From Planctomycetota bacterium (GTDB taxonomy: Bacteria; Planctomycetota; UBA1135; UBA2386), in contig JADLHO010000118.1 in the NCBI GenBank assembly GCA_020848735.1, positions 1-64,000 of the forward strand: a DNA stretch of 64,000 nucleotides. Direction: 5' to 3'. Below, piece by piece: positions 45,107-52,963 of this stretch. The notes below the pieces were generated by a model, which searched no databases, was not told where the DNA came from, and was given only the letters and a program-made list of their open reading frames with translations. A program made the translations under genes and the position numbers. Within the stretch, counting starts at the first letter, position 1; every line of letters starts with the position of its first letter.

Positions 45107-47074
45107 TTGGACCCTCTCGCGTCCTCCTCGGGCCCACCCCTGCGCGTCGGGATCGACACCGGCGGGACGTTCACCGACCTCGCGGTGCTCGACCGCGGCC
45201 GGCTCCGGATCCACAAGGTGTCGTCGACGCCGGCCGACCCGGGGCGCGCGGTCGTCGAGGGCCTCGCCGCGCTGCGCGGCGAGCGCGCGGTCGACGTCGT
45301 GCACGGCACGACGGTCGGGCTGAACGCGGTGCTCACCGGCCGCCTCGCGCGGACGGCGTTCGTGACGAACGAGGGCTTCGTCGACCTCGTCGAGATCGGC
45401 CGTCAGGATCGCCTCGGCCTCTACGACCTGGAGCCGCACCGCGCCGGTTTCCCGGTGCCGCGCTCGCTGCGCTTCACCGTGGCGACGCGCCGGCTCGCCG
45501 ACGGCACGCTCGAGTCGGCGCCCACGCGTCACGAACTGCGTCGGCTCGCCGCGCAGTTGAAGGCGGCACGCGTCGAGGCCATCGCGATCGGCCTGCTCCA
45601 CGCGCACGCACATCCCGGCGACGAGCGCGTCGTGGCAGATGCGCTGCGCGCGCTCGGCGTCCCCATCACGTGCAGCGCGGAACTCGTCGCGCGCGCGGGC
45701 GAGTTCGAGCGCTTCAGCGGCGCCGTGCTGAACGCCGCGATCCAGCCGATCGTCGGGGTCTATCTCGCGAAGCTCCAGGACGCCGTCGCGCCGGGACGCC
45801 TGCGATTGCTCCGCAGCAGCGGCGGCATCCTCGGCGACGACGAGGCGGTCGCGTTCCCCGCGCGCGCGATGTTCTCCGGTCCCGCGGGTGGCGTGATCGC
45901 GACGGCGCGGCTCGCCGCGCTGCGCGGCGAGGACCGGGTCGCCGCGCTGGACATGGGCGGGACGTCGACCGACGTCGCGCTGGTCACGCGTCACCTCGAG
46001 CCGAGCGCGGACGAGCGTCGCATCGCCGGTCTGCCGCTCCCCTTGCCGAGCCACGATGTGCACACCGTGGGCTGCGGCGGCGGCAGTCTCGCGTGGGTCG
46101 ATGCCGGCATGGCCTTGCGCGTCGGACCGGCGAGCGCGGGCGCGGACCCCGGTCCCGCGTGCTACGGCCGGAGCGACGAGGCGACGGTGACCGATGCGCA
46201 CGTCGCACTCGGCCACATCGCCGCCGACACCCTGCTCGGCGGCGGCCTGCCGATCGACCCCGACCGCTCGGTGCGCGCGATCGAACGCCTGGCGAAGCGA
46301 CTCGGCATCGGCACCGCCGCGGCGGCGGAAGGCGTGCTCACCGTGGCCGACGTCGCGATGGCCCGCGCCCTGCTCGTGATCACGAGCGAGCGCGCCGTCG
46401 ATCCCGTGCGCGTCCCGCTCGTCGCCTACGGCGGTGCGGGCGGGCTGCACGCCGCCGCCCTCGCGGCGCGACTCGGCATGCCCTACGCGCTCGTGCCGCC
46501 TTCGCCCGGTGCGCTGTCTGCGATCGGCCTCGCCCTCGCGGGAGAGAGCCGCGAGGAGCTCGAACCGGTGTTCGCCACCCTGAGCCCGAGTCGCGTCCGC
46601 GAGCTTTCGTCGCGCGCCGCCGCGCTGGCGGCGCGCACGCAGCAGGCGCTGGGTGGACGCAGTCGTTGCGGAGTCGACGTCAAGCTGCGCTTCGCGGGTC
46701 AGGGCGGCGGCCTCTGGATCCGCTTCGGGCCCGGCCTCGAGCGCCGCTTCCGCGCGGCGCATCGCGACCGCTACGGCTTCGATGCCCCCGAGTCCGACGT
46801 CGAGGTCGTCGAACTCCGCGCGCGGGCCGACCGACCCGGCCCAGCGCTGCGCCGCTTCGCGGAGCTCCCGCGCGTGGGGCGCGCGCAGGCGCTGCCCTCG
46901 CGACGCCCGCCCCTGGGAGGACCCTCGCTCCGCGAGTACCGCAGAGACGAAGTGCCGCGGGGCGCCGAGCTCGTCGGGCCGGTCCTGATCCGCGAGACGA
47001 CCGCCGTGACGCGCGTGCCGCCGGGCTGGCGCGCCCGGGTCGACGACACGGGCCTCCGCCTGACGTCGGACTGA
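45107..47074 (+). CDS. Hydantoinase A / 5-oxoprolinase ATP-binding subunit (HyuA-like)
   Basis: No ATG is available near the first conserved block. The TTG at 45107 gives MDPLASSSGPPLRVGIDTGGTFTDLAV and 655 residues; start uncertain. Motifs of HyuA are in place: GIDTGGTFTD, VVHGTTVGLNAVL, AMFSGPAGGVIATA, ALDMGGTSTDVAL, GCGGGSLAWVD, VGPASAGADPGPACYG and AYGGAGGLHAAALA. HyuA subunits work with HyuB to open hydantoins, oxoproline or related rings, or (as AcxA/ApcA types) carboxylate ketones. No HyuB follows; a gene-poor stretch lies downstream. So this is either a solitary subunit or part of a split system. The AcxA/acetophenone carboxylase type cannot be excluded. Confidence 0.88.
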   Translation: MDPLASSSGPPLRVGIDTGGTFTDLAVLDRGRLRIHKVSSTPADPGRAVVEGLAALRGERAVDVVHGTTVGLNAVLTGRLARTAFVTNEGFVDLVEIGRQDRLGLYDLEPHRAGFPVPRSLRFTVATRRLADGTLESAPTRHELRRLAAQLKAARVEAIAIGLLHAHAHPGDERVVADALRALGVPITCSAELVARAGEFERFSGAVLNAAIQPIVGVYLAKLQDAVAPGRLRLLRSSGGILGDDEAVAFPARAMFSGPAGGVIATARLAALRGEDRVAALDMGGTSTDVALVTRHLEPSADERRIAGLPLPLPSHDVHTVGCGGGSLAWVDAGMALRVGPASAGADPGPACYGRSDEATVTDAHVALGHIAADTLLGGGLPIDPDRSVRAIERLAKRLGIGTAAAAEGVLTVADVAMARALLVITSERAVDPVRVPLVAYGGAGGLHAAALAARLGMPYALVPPSPGALSAIGLALAGESREELEPVFATLSPSRVRELSSRAAALAARTQQALGGRSRCGVDVKLRFAGQGGGLWIRFGPGLERRFRAAHRDRYGFDAPESDVEVVELRARADRPGPALRRFAELPRVGRAQALPSRRPPLGGPSLREYRRDEVPRGAELVGPVLIRETTAVTRVPPGWRARVDDTGLRLTSD

Positions 47075-47249
47075 GACGGCGTTCGAGCCACAACCATCAA
47101 GTCGACAGGAACTTGAGGTCGCGGCGCATCGCGAGGTGCCGACGGGGTGGCGTTGACCGGTTTCCGGACGCTACGAGTACCGCCGCGCCGGACTGACGCG
47201 CTCCATACTCGAGCGACATCAGGCGCGAACGAGGTCGGCCGCCATCTCC

Positions 47250-47282
47250 AATCGACCTCGACATCCCCTTCCCGGGTCGATT
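47250..47282. repeat. Inverted repeat, 8-bp arms
   Basis: AATCGACC (47250-47257) and GGTCGATT (47275-47282) are perfect reverse complements, 17 bp apart. The site lies about 50 bp upstream of the possible promoter at 47305. It could be a regulator site or a weak hairpin. Confidence 0.4.
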
Positions 47283-47304
47283 CGGGACGGCAGAGGGCCG
47301 TCGC

Positions 47305-47332
47305 TTGACTTCTGCCGGCGGGCTCCTACACT
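47305..47332 (+). promoter_or_regulatory. Sigma-70-like promoter: TTGACT - 16 bp - TACACT
   Basis: TTGACT at 47305-47310 and TACACT at 47327-47332 each match the housekeeping consensus in at least four of six positions, with a 16-bp spacer. An ATG begins at 47337, five bases after the -10 box, so a transcript started here would be leaderless or nearly so. In such GC-rich DNA a match this good is noticeable, but it is not proof of activity. Confidence 0.45.
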
Positions 47333-47336
47333 ACCC

Positions 47337-47588
47337 ATGGCGTCAGTCGAGCAGAGAGACACCGAGAGGAGCCCGACATCGCGAGAAGGCTCCGTTCGGA
47401 TCTCGAACGACCCGTTCGGGGTGCTGGATCGCTGTTCGACTTGGCTGTCCGACCTCGATCATCGTGTCGCGGACACAGTCCGCGACCGGTTCTTCGACAA
47501 TCAGGTTTCAGGCGAGATAGCGGACGACTCTGTCGCCGTGAGCTCGCTGCATGCGAACGTGAGCCGGGGGTTGCCGCCAAGGGCGTAA
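47337..47588 (+). CDS. Possible small leaderless ORF, no recognised family
   Basis: The 83-residue frame starts at the ATG five bases after the putative -10 box. It reads MASVEQRDTERSPTSREGSV, then NDPFGVLDRCSTWLSDLDHRVADTVRDRFF, which is amphipathic and helix-like. No signal peptide, membrane segment or known domain is seen. Codon choice is less GC-biased than surrounding genes, which could mean recent arrival, or that it is not coding at all. No Shine-Dalgarno sequence is present. The ORF call rests on the promoter and the helical stretch only. Confidence 0.3.
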   Translation: MASVEQRDTERSPTSREGSVRISNDPFGVLDRCSTWLSDLDHRVADTVRDRFFDNQVSGEIADDSVAVSSLHANVSRGLPPRA

Positions 47589-47742
47589 AAACTTGACTCT
47601 CCTTCTTCCCCTTTTCCCGAAGTTTGCCCCCCGGCGTTTCTTTTCGACGCGTTCGCTGGAGACCTGAAGCCCGCCCCTTCGCGCGGCGCCCATGCCCGCC
47701 GCCGGAGCACGGCGCCGCGGACCGCCGCACCCGAAGCGCGGC

Positions 47743-48576
47743 TCAGCGCTGCGGCTCGGCGAGCGCGGACGGCGCTCGCGCCGCGTCGGACGAGCCCGCA
47801 TCCCCTTGGCCCGCGCCCTTGCGTTGGCCGAGTTCCGCGCGGATCGCCGCGAGATGAGCGAGCGCGAGCGCTTCGCCGGGTCGATCGTCGAGCACGGCGC
47901 GCCACGCCACCGCGGCCTCCTGCAACTCGCCGCGGGCGTAGGCCGCCAGGGCCCGGCGCTGCAAAGCCGCGCGCCGGAGCTCGGCGATCCCCGGCTCCGG
48001 GAGCGGGCCCGTCTGCTCCTCGAGCAGCCGCAGGGCTTCCTCGGGCCGGCCTTCGAGGAGCCGGCGCCGCGCTTCGTCCACGAGGTCCGTCCCGAGCTCG
48101 GACCGCGAAGCCGCGCCATCGCCCTGGCTCGCGAGCGATGCGAGCCCGGGATGCAGCGTCGTGGTGACCTGGACGGCTCCCTCCGCCTCCCGGTCGGCGG
48201 ACGCGGCGAGCAACGCCGCGCGACGCGACTCGGTCGCGCCGATCAGCTCACGGACACCGGGGGCCCCCGGCCAGACCTCGCGCGCGGCGACGAAGCGCTC
48301 GCAGGCGAGTTGATCCCGCCGCTCCGCGCGGAGATCCAGCCCCTCCTTCACGAGTCGCTGGGCGACACGGATGCGCCGCTCGACCGCCGCCGCGAGCGCG
48401 CGCGCCTCGGCGTACGCGGGGTCGTGGGGCGGGATGCCGTCGAGCACGGCGAGCGCGCTCACGAGCGCTCCGGAGCGCAGGAGCAGATCGGCCTCGACGA
48501 TCGGCGCGGGAACCCGACAAGCGGAGAGCGCGAGCAGCGTGAGCGCGATCGCGCGACGCCGCGTGGCCCTCGTCAC
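47743..48576 (-). CDS. Predicted lipoprotein with TPR-like helical repeats
   Basis: The 277-residue product has a signal with a lipobox (AIALTLLALSAC). The rest is alpha-helical, with repeat-like units such as LLRSGALVSALAVLDGIPPHDPAYAEARALAAAVERR and ALAAYARGELQEAAVAWRAVLDDRPGEALALAHLAAIRAEL; these resemble tetratricopeptide repeats. Such lipoproteins serve as scaffolds in envelope complexes. It begins inside the stop of the HD-GYP-like gene (four-base overlap), so the two likely work together. The exact family is unknown. Confidence 0.75.
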   Translation of the reverse strand: MTRATRRRAIALTLLALSACRVPAPIVEADLLLRSGALVSALAVLDGIPPHDPAYAEARALAAAVERRIRVAQRLVKEGLDLRAERRDQLACERFVAAREVWPGAPGVRELIGATESRRAALLAASADREAEGAVQVTTTLHPGLASLASQGDGAASRSELGTDLVDEARRRLLEGRPEEALRLLEEQTGPLPEPGIAELRRAALQRRALAAYARGELQEAAVAWRAVLDDRPGEALALAHLAAIRAELGQRKGAGQGDAGSSDAARAPSALAEPQR

Positions 48577-50021
48577 GCTTCCCCCCGTTCGCCCTTCTCG
48601 TCGTCCTCGTCCCAGAGCACCTCGAGGGGCGACTCGCCCACCTCGATCTCGTCGTCGAGACCGGCCGCATCGCGTTCCGCGAAGGAACCTCGGCCGGCCG
48701 CGGCGGCGAGCGGGATCGCGACCACGGGCGCCACCCGATCGCGCGGCGGATCGGCGCGGACGGCCTCCTCGAAGGCGAGGACGAGCCGCGGGTCGAAGAT
48801 CGCACCGCTCTGCTCGCGCAGGGCGTCGAGGGCATCGGGCCAGGAGAGGGCCGGGCGGTGTCCGTCGCCGCTCAGGAGTTCGTCGTAGGTGGAGGCGATG
48901 GCGAGCACACGGCTCGCGATCGGGATGCGCTCGCCCCGGAGGCCGTCGGGATGACCGCTGCCGTCCCAGCGCTCGCGGTGGTGGCGCACGGCCAACGCGA
49001 CGTCGGTCAGCTCCGGCAGCGCCCCGAGCAGGGAGCCGCCCCGCGCCGGGTGCTCCCGCAGCGACTCGAGCTCGAGCTCACCGATGCGCGCGCCGCCGGC
49101 GAACGCCGAGGGCCGCACTCCCGCCTTGCCCAGGTCGAGGACGAGCGCCGCTTCGGCGATCGTCTCCTGGTTCGCCGCCGGCACTCCGGCGGCCTCCGCC
49201 AGCGCCTGGGCGTGGCGACGCACCCGCTCGGGATGCCCGACCGGGACGTGGCCGCGCAGTTCGAGCGCATGCACGACCTCGCGCGCGAGGCGCAGGTAGC
49301 CGTCGCGCGCGACGCGCGCGGACTCCGCGCCGACCCGCGAGAGTTCGAAGAGTGCGTCGCGGACCTCGGCGACCGCGCCGGCCTCCTGCCCCCGGGAGGC
49401 GCCCGTCGCCATCTCGCCGCGCGCGATCTGCCGCGCCTGCGCGGCGATCGCGCGCAGCCGCAGCATCCAGCTGTGGGCCATCCACCCCGCGAGCGTGACG
49501 AGGGTCGCGCTGCACAGGAAGACGAGGCCGAAGAGGCTCCAGGGGAACTCGAGCGGCGGCAGGCCGGCGGACGTGTAGCGGACCCGCACCTCGCCGGCGA
49601 AGCCGTCGCTGCCGAGCGCCGGTGCCATGACCTCGTGCCGATCCGCGCCGAGCGGTCGCGAGACCAGGCCATCGCTGGTCTCGAGCGGGAGCCGGTGCCC
49701 CTGCTCCGCGTGGCCGGTGTCGACGCGCACCACACCGTCGGCGCCGAGCAGCAGCACGCGCGCCGCGGCGAGGTCGGCGGCCGACGACGCGAGCACGGTC
49801 ATCCTCAGCTCATCGCCGCGCTCGAGCAGCGGCGCCGCGCGCGCCGCGACGGCCGCGCAGAGCGAGCTCTGTCGGGAGTGGAGTTCCGCGAGCTGCCGCT
49901 CGCGTGCGCCCTCGGCACCCGCGAGGGTCACGAGCATCGAGAGCGCGAGGGCACCTGCCGCCAGGACGGCGCAGAGCCGCAGCGTCAGCGACGCGCTCCT
50001 CGAACGTACGAACCCGGGCAT
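48573..50021 (-). CDS. Membrane sensor with degenerate HD-GYP domain
   Basis: The 482-residue protein has TM1 (LCAVLAAGALALSMLVTLAG, 17-36), an extracytoplasmic sensor region (40-160), TM2 (LFGLVFLCSATLVTLAGWM, 163-181) and a short HAMP-like stretch. An HD-GYP domain begins near 245. The domain keeps H-P-E-R-V (263), E-H-P (324), a near-canonical HHRERWDGSGHPDGLRG (347-362) and SRVLAIASTYDEL. But the signature HD pair is LD in VLDLGKAGV (295-296), and GYP reads GHP. Loss of the metal-ligand histidine suggests reduced or absent c-di-GMP phosphodiesterase activity; it may instead act as a binding or signalling module. It is coupled to the TPR-like lipoprotein gene. Confidence 0.85.
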   Translation of the reverse strand: MPGFVRSRSASLTLRLCAVLAAGALALSMLVTLAGAEGARERQLAELHSRQSSLCAAVAARAAPLLERGDELRMTVLASSAADLAAARVLLLGADGVVRVDTGHAEQGHRLPLETSDGLVSRPLGADRHEVMAPALGSDGFAGEVRVRYTSAGLPPLEFPWSLFGLVFLCSATLVTLAGWMAHSWMLRLRAIAAQARQIARGEMATGASRGQEAGAVAEVRDALFELSRVGAESARVARDGYLRLAREVVHALELRGHVPVGHPERVRRHAQALAEAAGVPAANQETIAEAALVLDLGKAGVRPSAFAGGARIGELELESLREHPARGGSLLGALPELTDVALAVRHHRERWDGSGHPDGLRGERIPIASRVLAIASTYDELLSGDGHRPALSWPDALDALREQSGAIFDPRLVLAFEEAVRADPPRDRVAPVVAIPLAAAAGRGSFAERDAAGLDDEIEVGESPLEVLWDEDDEKGERGEA

Positions 50022-50124
50022 ACCCGGACCGGGTATCGGCGCGCGCCGACGCGCGACTTGCGCGCAGTGGCAACGGTTCTTCCCCGACGTCGCGGGCCGG
50101 CGGCGCGAAGCCCCGCTCGCGCGG

Positions 50125-50859
50125 TCACTTCACCAGGCTGACCGCTTCCGCTTCGAGCTGGTAGATGTCGATGCAGAAGCCGTCCTCGCGGGTCTCCTGC
50201 ACGCGGAAGTTGCCGCTCACCATCACCGGGTCGAACTGGTAGTCGCAGCGCTTGTCGCCCTTCATGACGACGCGCACGATGCCGTTGATGTCGGGGGGCG
50301 TCCCGTAGCAGCACGCCCAGAGCGACTGCACGAGGAGGAACTCGCGGATGTTCTCGACCTCGTCGATCGGCAGCATGAAGCCGATCATCACGACGGGCTT
50401 CGCGTCGAGCTTGCGCACCCCCTCGGGGGCGCCCTTCAGGCCGTCCTGATAGGGCCAGGAGGAGATCTCCTCGAAGCGCAGCAGCTGCTCGATGCCCTTC
50501 AGCTCACCCTTCTTGATCCGCTGGATCAGGCGCCGCTCCGCGCCGAGCATCTCCTGCGCGCTGCGCATCGCGCGCAGGTCCTCGGGCGAGGCCCCGGGCG
50601 GCAGCTGGGGCTCGGGCTCCGGCTCCGGCGCGGGCTCCTCCTCCACCTTCGGCGGCTCGACGGCGGGCTTGGGGCTCACCGGCGTGGGCTTCACCGGGTC
50701 CTGCTTCGCCGGCTCCTGCCGCGCGGGCGGCGTCTTGACCGGACTCGACTCCACGACGACCGGCGGCTTCGGCGCCGGGCGCGCGGGCTCCTGGCAGGGA
50801 GCCGCGCTGAACGACCCCAACAGGGTCAGGACGAGGGCGCGAAGGCAGTTCATGGACAT
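50125..50859 (-). CDS. DUF3299 lipoprotein-like/exported protein of an ABC exporter cluster
   Basis: The start is set at the ATG at 50859 (ATGTCCATGAAC gives two close choices). The 244-residue protein has a signal (LRALVLTLLGSFSAAPC), a Pro/Glu-rich linker to about residue 95, and a C-terminal DUF3299 domain with KPVVMIGFMLPIDEVENIREFLLVQSLWACCYGTPPDINGIV. The G-F-M-L-P-x-x-E and C-x-x-x-PPxxN pattern defines the family, which occurs beside FtsX-type ABC permeases. In Pseudomonas and Vibrio, related clusters (PA4063-PA4066, ZrgABCDE) are reported as zinc-regulated. Here it follows the permease gene by 25 bp. Role in metal handling is inferred. Confidence 0.85.
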   Translation of the reverse strand: MSMNCLRALVLTLLGSFSAAPCQEPARPAPKPPVVVESSPVKTPPARQEPAKQDPVKPTPVSPKPAVEPPKVEEEPAPEPEPEPQLPPGASPEDLRAMRSAQEMLGAERRLIQRIKKGELKGIEQLLRFEEISSWPYQDGLKGAPEGVRKLDAKPVVMIGFMLPIDEVENIREFLLVQSLWACCYGTPPDINGIVRVVMKGDKRCDYQFDPVMVSGNFRVQETREDGFCIDIYQLEAEAVSLVK

Positions 50860-50884
50860 GGTCTGGCGCGGCTGAGGCACGACA

Positions 50885-52294
50885 TCAGGAGATCGGTCCG
50901 AGGTGCTCGGCGACTTCGGTCGTCGAACCCTTGATCGCCGGCACGAGCCCGGCGAGGGCGCCGAGCAGGCTGACGCCGAGGATAAGCCAGAGCTCCTCGA
51001 CCGCGAAGGCCGCCGGGTCCACCGGGACGTTGATCCGGGCCGCGATCGCCTCCCCCAGCGCGGCGGCGGCGCCGTGGCAGAGCAGGACCCCGAGCAGCGC
51101 TCCCAGCGCGGTCACCACCGCGGCTTCGAGCACGATGATGCCGAGGATCTGTCCGCGCCGCGCCCCGAGCGCCCGCATGATCGCGATCTCGCGGCGGCGC
51201 TCGTTCATCGTGTTGTAGAGCGCGACGAGGACGCCCGCGGCGGCCACCGCGATGACGAGCCACGCGACGATGCGCAGGACGTCCGCGACGTTGCCGACCA
51301 GCGCGAGCAGCTTCGCCACCTCGATGTGCGGCCAGGCGACCTGGGCGTCGCTGCGGACCTGGAAGTCCCGGCGCAGCCAGTTGGCGGCCAACGGATGCCG
51401 GGCGTCGAGCACGATCGCCGAGAGCAGGAGCTGGTCGATCGTCGCCTTCGCGTCGGGTTCGCCACCCGGCGCGACCTGCAGCGGGTCGTGGTCGTCGAGC
51501 GAGAAGAACAGGCTGAGCGGGACGAAGATCGAGCGATCGATCGGCGTGCCCGTCGCGGCGAGCACGCCGACGACGTCGGTCTGCGCCTCTTCGTGCACGT
51601 GCGCGCCGGGCTCGTCCTGGCCGTGCACCGGGACGATCACGCCGCCGACATCGAGGCCGAGCGTGCGTGCGACCTCGGCACCGATCACGGCCTTGCACCA
51701 CGGTGCGGGCAGGACGTCGTGCGCATGGTCGTGCGCCGCCTCGCCCGGCGCGTGCACGTGCGCGTGCTCGCTCGCCGCGTCCGGGTCGTTGCGCTTCGCG
51801 ACGTAGCCCTCGGCGAAGGCGAGCAGATCCTCGTGCGCGAACTTCCACGCCTTGCCGCGCGCGAATTCCAGGGTGCGCGGCCGCCCGGCGGCGTCCCTGC
51901 CGCGCGCGAACTGCGTGAACATCTCCTCGGTCGTGCCGATGACCGGGAAGCCGCCGTAGCTGTCGCCGCGCGCCTGGGGGATCGCGTAGCGCACGCCGTA
52001 CTTCTTGTGCAGCGCGCCTTCGCGCAGCTCGCGATAGACGCCGAGCGGCACGACGCCCGGTGCGGAATCGAGGTTGAGCACCGTGCTCAGCACGATCTGG
52101 AGCGCCGAGCCCTGCTTGGGCCCGACGATCGCGTCGTAGCCGGCGAGGCTCTGCTTGTAGCGATCCTCGACCTGGGCGAGCAGCAACCAGATCGCGGCGA
52201 CGAGGCCGGTGCCGAGGGCGACGGAGAACGCGGTGAGCGCGCTCGAGAGCTTCCGCACGCGCAGGTTGCGCAGGCTGATCGACGCGACGTTCAC
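50885..52294 (-). CDS. MacB/FtsX-family ABC transporter permease with His-rich loop
   Basis: The GTG at 52294 overlaps the stop of the ATPase gene. The 469-residue protein has the MacB-type layout. One N-terminal helix (LSSALTAFSVALGTGLVAAIWLLLA) leads into a large extracytoplasmic domain and then three C-terminal helices, with the FtsX element YNTMNERRREIAIMRALGARR. The outside domain contains a histidine-rich loop (ASEHAHVHAPGEAAHDHAHD) and a second short His patch (GAHVHEE), suitable for binding Zn or Cu. MacB-type systems push substrates or lipoproteins rather than import across the inner membrane. With its ATPase and DUF3299 partner this looks like the zinc-associated type. Confidence 0.87.
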   Translation of the reverse strand: MNVASISLRNLRVRKLSSALTAFSVALGTGLVAAIWLLLAQVEDRYKQSLAGYDAIVGPKQGSALQIVLSTVLNLDSAPGVVPLGVYRELREGALHKKYGVRYAIPQARGDSYGGFPVIGTTEEMFTQFARGRDAAGRPRTLEFARGKAWKFAHEDLLAFAEGYVAKRNDPDAASEHAHVHAPGEAAHDHAHDVLPAPWCKAVIGAEVARTLGLDVGGVIVPVHGQDEPGAHVHEEAQTDVVGVLAATGTPIDRSIFVPLSLFFSLDDHDPLQVAPGGEPDAKATIDQLLLSAIVLDARHPLAANWLRRDFQVRSDAQVAWPHIEVAKLLALVGNVADVLRIVAWLVIAVAAAGVLVALYNTMNERRREIAIMRALGARRGQILGIIVLEAAVVTALGALLGVLLCHGAAAALGEAIAARINVPVDPAAFAVEELWLILGVSLLGALAGLVPAIKGSTTEVAEHLGPIS

Positions 52295-52956
52295 GAGGCC
52301 TCCCGCAGGGTCTTCAGGTCGATCGTGCGCTGCATGAGCCGCGCGCTCTCGGGATCGTGCGTCACCATGACGACGGTCCGACCCTCGTCGCGCGCGATCT
52401 CGAGCAGCATCTCGAGCACCCGGGTGCCCGTCTCGCGGTCCTGGTTGCCGAGCGGCTCGTCGGCGAGCACCAGCTCCGGCTCGTGGATCAAGGCGCGGCA
52501 CATCGCGACCCGCTGCTGCTGCCCGATGGAGAGCTCGCGCGGCCGGTGCGCGAGGCGGTCGCCGAGGCCGACCCGCTCGAGGAGCTCCTGGGCCCGCGCG
52601 CGATGCCTCGCGTCGGCACGCCCGCCGAACACCGCACCGAGCATCACGTTCTCGAGCGCGGTGAAGGGCTGCAGCAGGTTGAAGGTCTGGAACACGATGC
52701 CGACGTGTCGCGCCCGGAAGCGGTCGAGACCGCCCTCGCTGAGCGTCGCGAGGTCCGTGCCGCAGACCGCGACCGTGCCGCTCGTCGGCCGCTGGATCCC
52801 GGCGATGACGTTGAGCAGCGTGGTCTTGCCGCAGCCCGAACGCCCCATGAGCGCGAGTTGCTCGCCGGGCGCGACGCGCAGTTCGCGGACCGAGCACGCG
52901 AGCACGGTCTCGGCACCGCGCCGGTATTCCTTGCGGAGGTCGTGGATCTCGATCAT
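52291..52956 (-). CDS. ABC transporter ATP-binding protein (MacB/LolD type)
   Basis: The 221-residue protein starts at the ATG at 52956 and has all ATPase motifs: Walker A MGRSGCGKTTLLN, Q-loop VFQTFNLLQPF, signature LSIGQQQRVAMCRALI, Walker B LVLADEPLGNQD and the switch histidine VMVTHDPES. Length and the FQTFNLLQ pattern fit the MacB/LolD subfamily. It energises the permease whose gene begins in its stop codon (GTGA). The signature is LSIGQQ instead of LSGGQQ, a mild variation. It is the first gene of the three-gene unit. Confidence 0.94.
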   Translation of the reverse strand: MIEIHDLRKEYRRGAETVLACSVRELRVAPGEQLALMGRSGCGKTTLLNVIAGIQRPTSGTVAVCGTDLATLSEGGLDRFRARHVGIVFQTFNLLQPFTALENVMLGAVFGGRADARHRARAQELLERVGLGDRLAHRPRELSIGQQQRVAMCRALIHEPELVLADEPLGNQDRETGTRVLEMLLEIARDEGRTVVMVTHDPESARLMQRTIDLKTLREAS

Positions 52957-52963
52957 CGGCTCG

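Larger units (their letters stand above)
47075..47742. other. Gene-poor 668-bp stretch, less GC-rich than its surroundings
   Basis: No neighbour gene enters this stretch. By eye it has lower G+C and more mixed third positions than anything around it, plus a pyrimidine-rich run around 47590-47640. It includes an 8-bp inverted repeat and a possible promoter with a small ORF (separate entries). No recognisable mobile element, integrase, or tRNA boundary was found. It may be a remnant of a lost gene (perhaps hyuB) or a regulatory spacer. Confidence 0.55.

Noticed and set aside
44402-46762. 786-residue minus-strand ORF across hydantoinase A and plsY
   Set aside because: The second half is the real PlsY frame (start at 45028); the first 578 residues are antisense to HyuA motifs.
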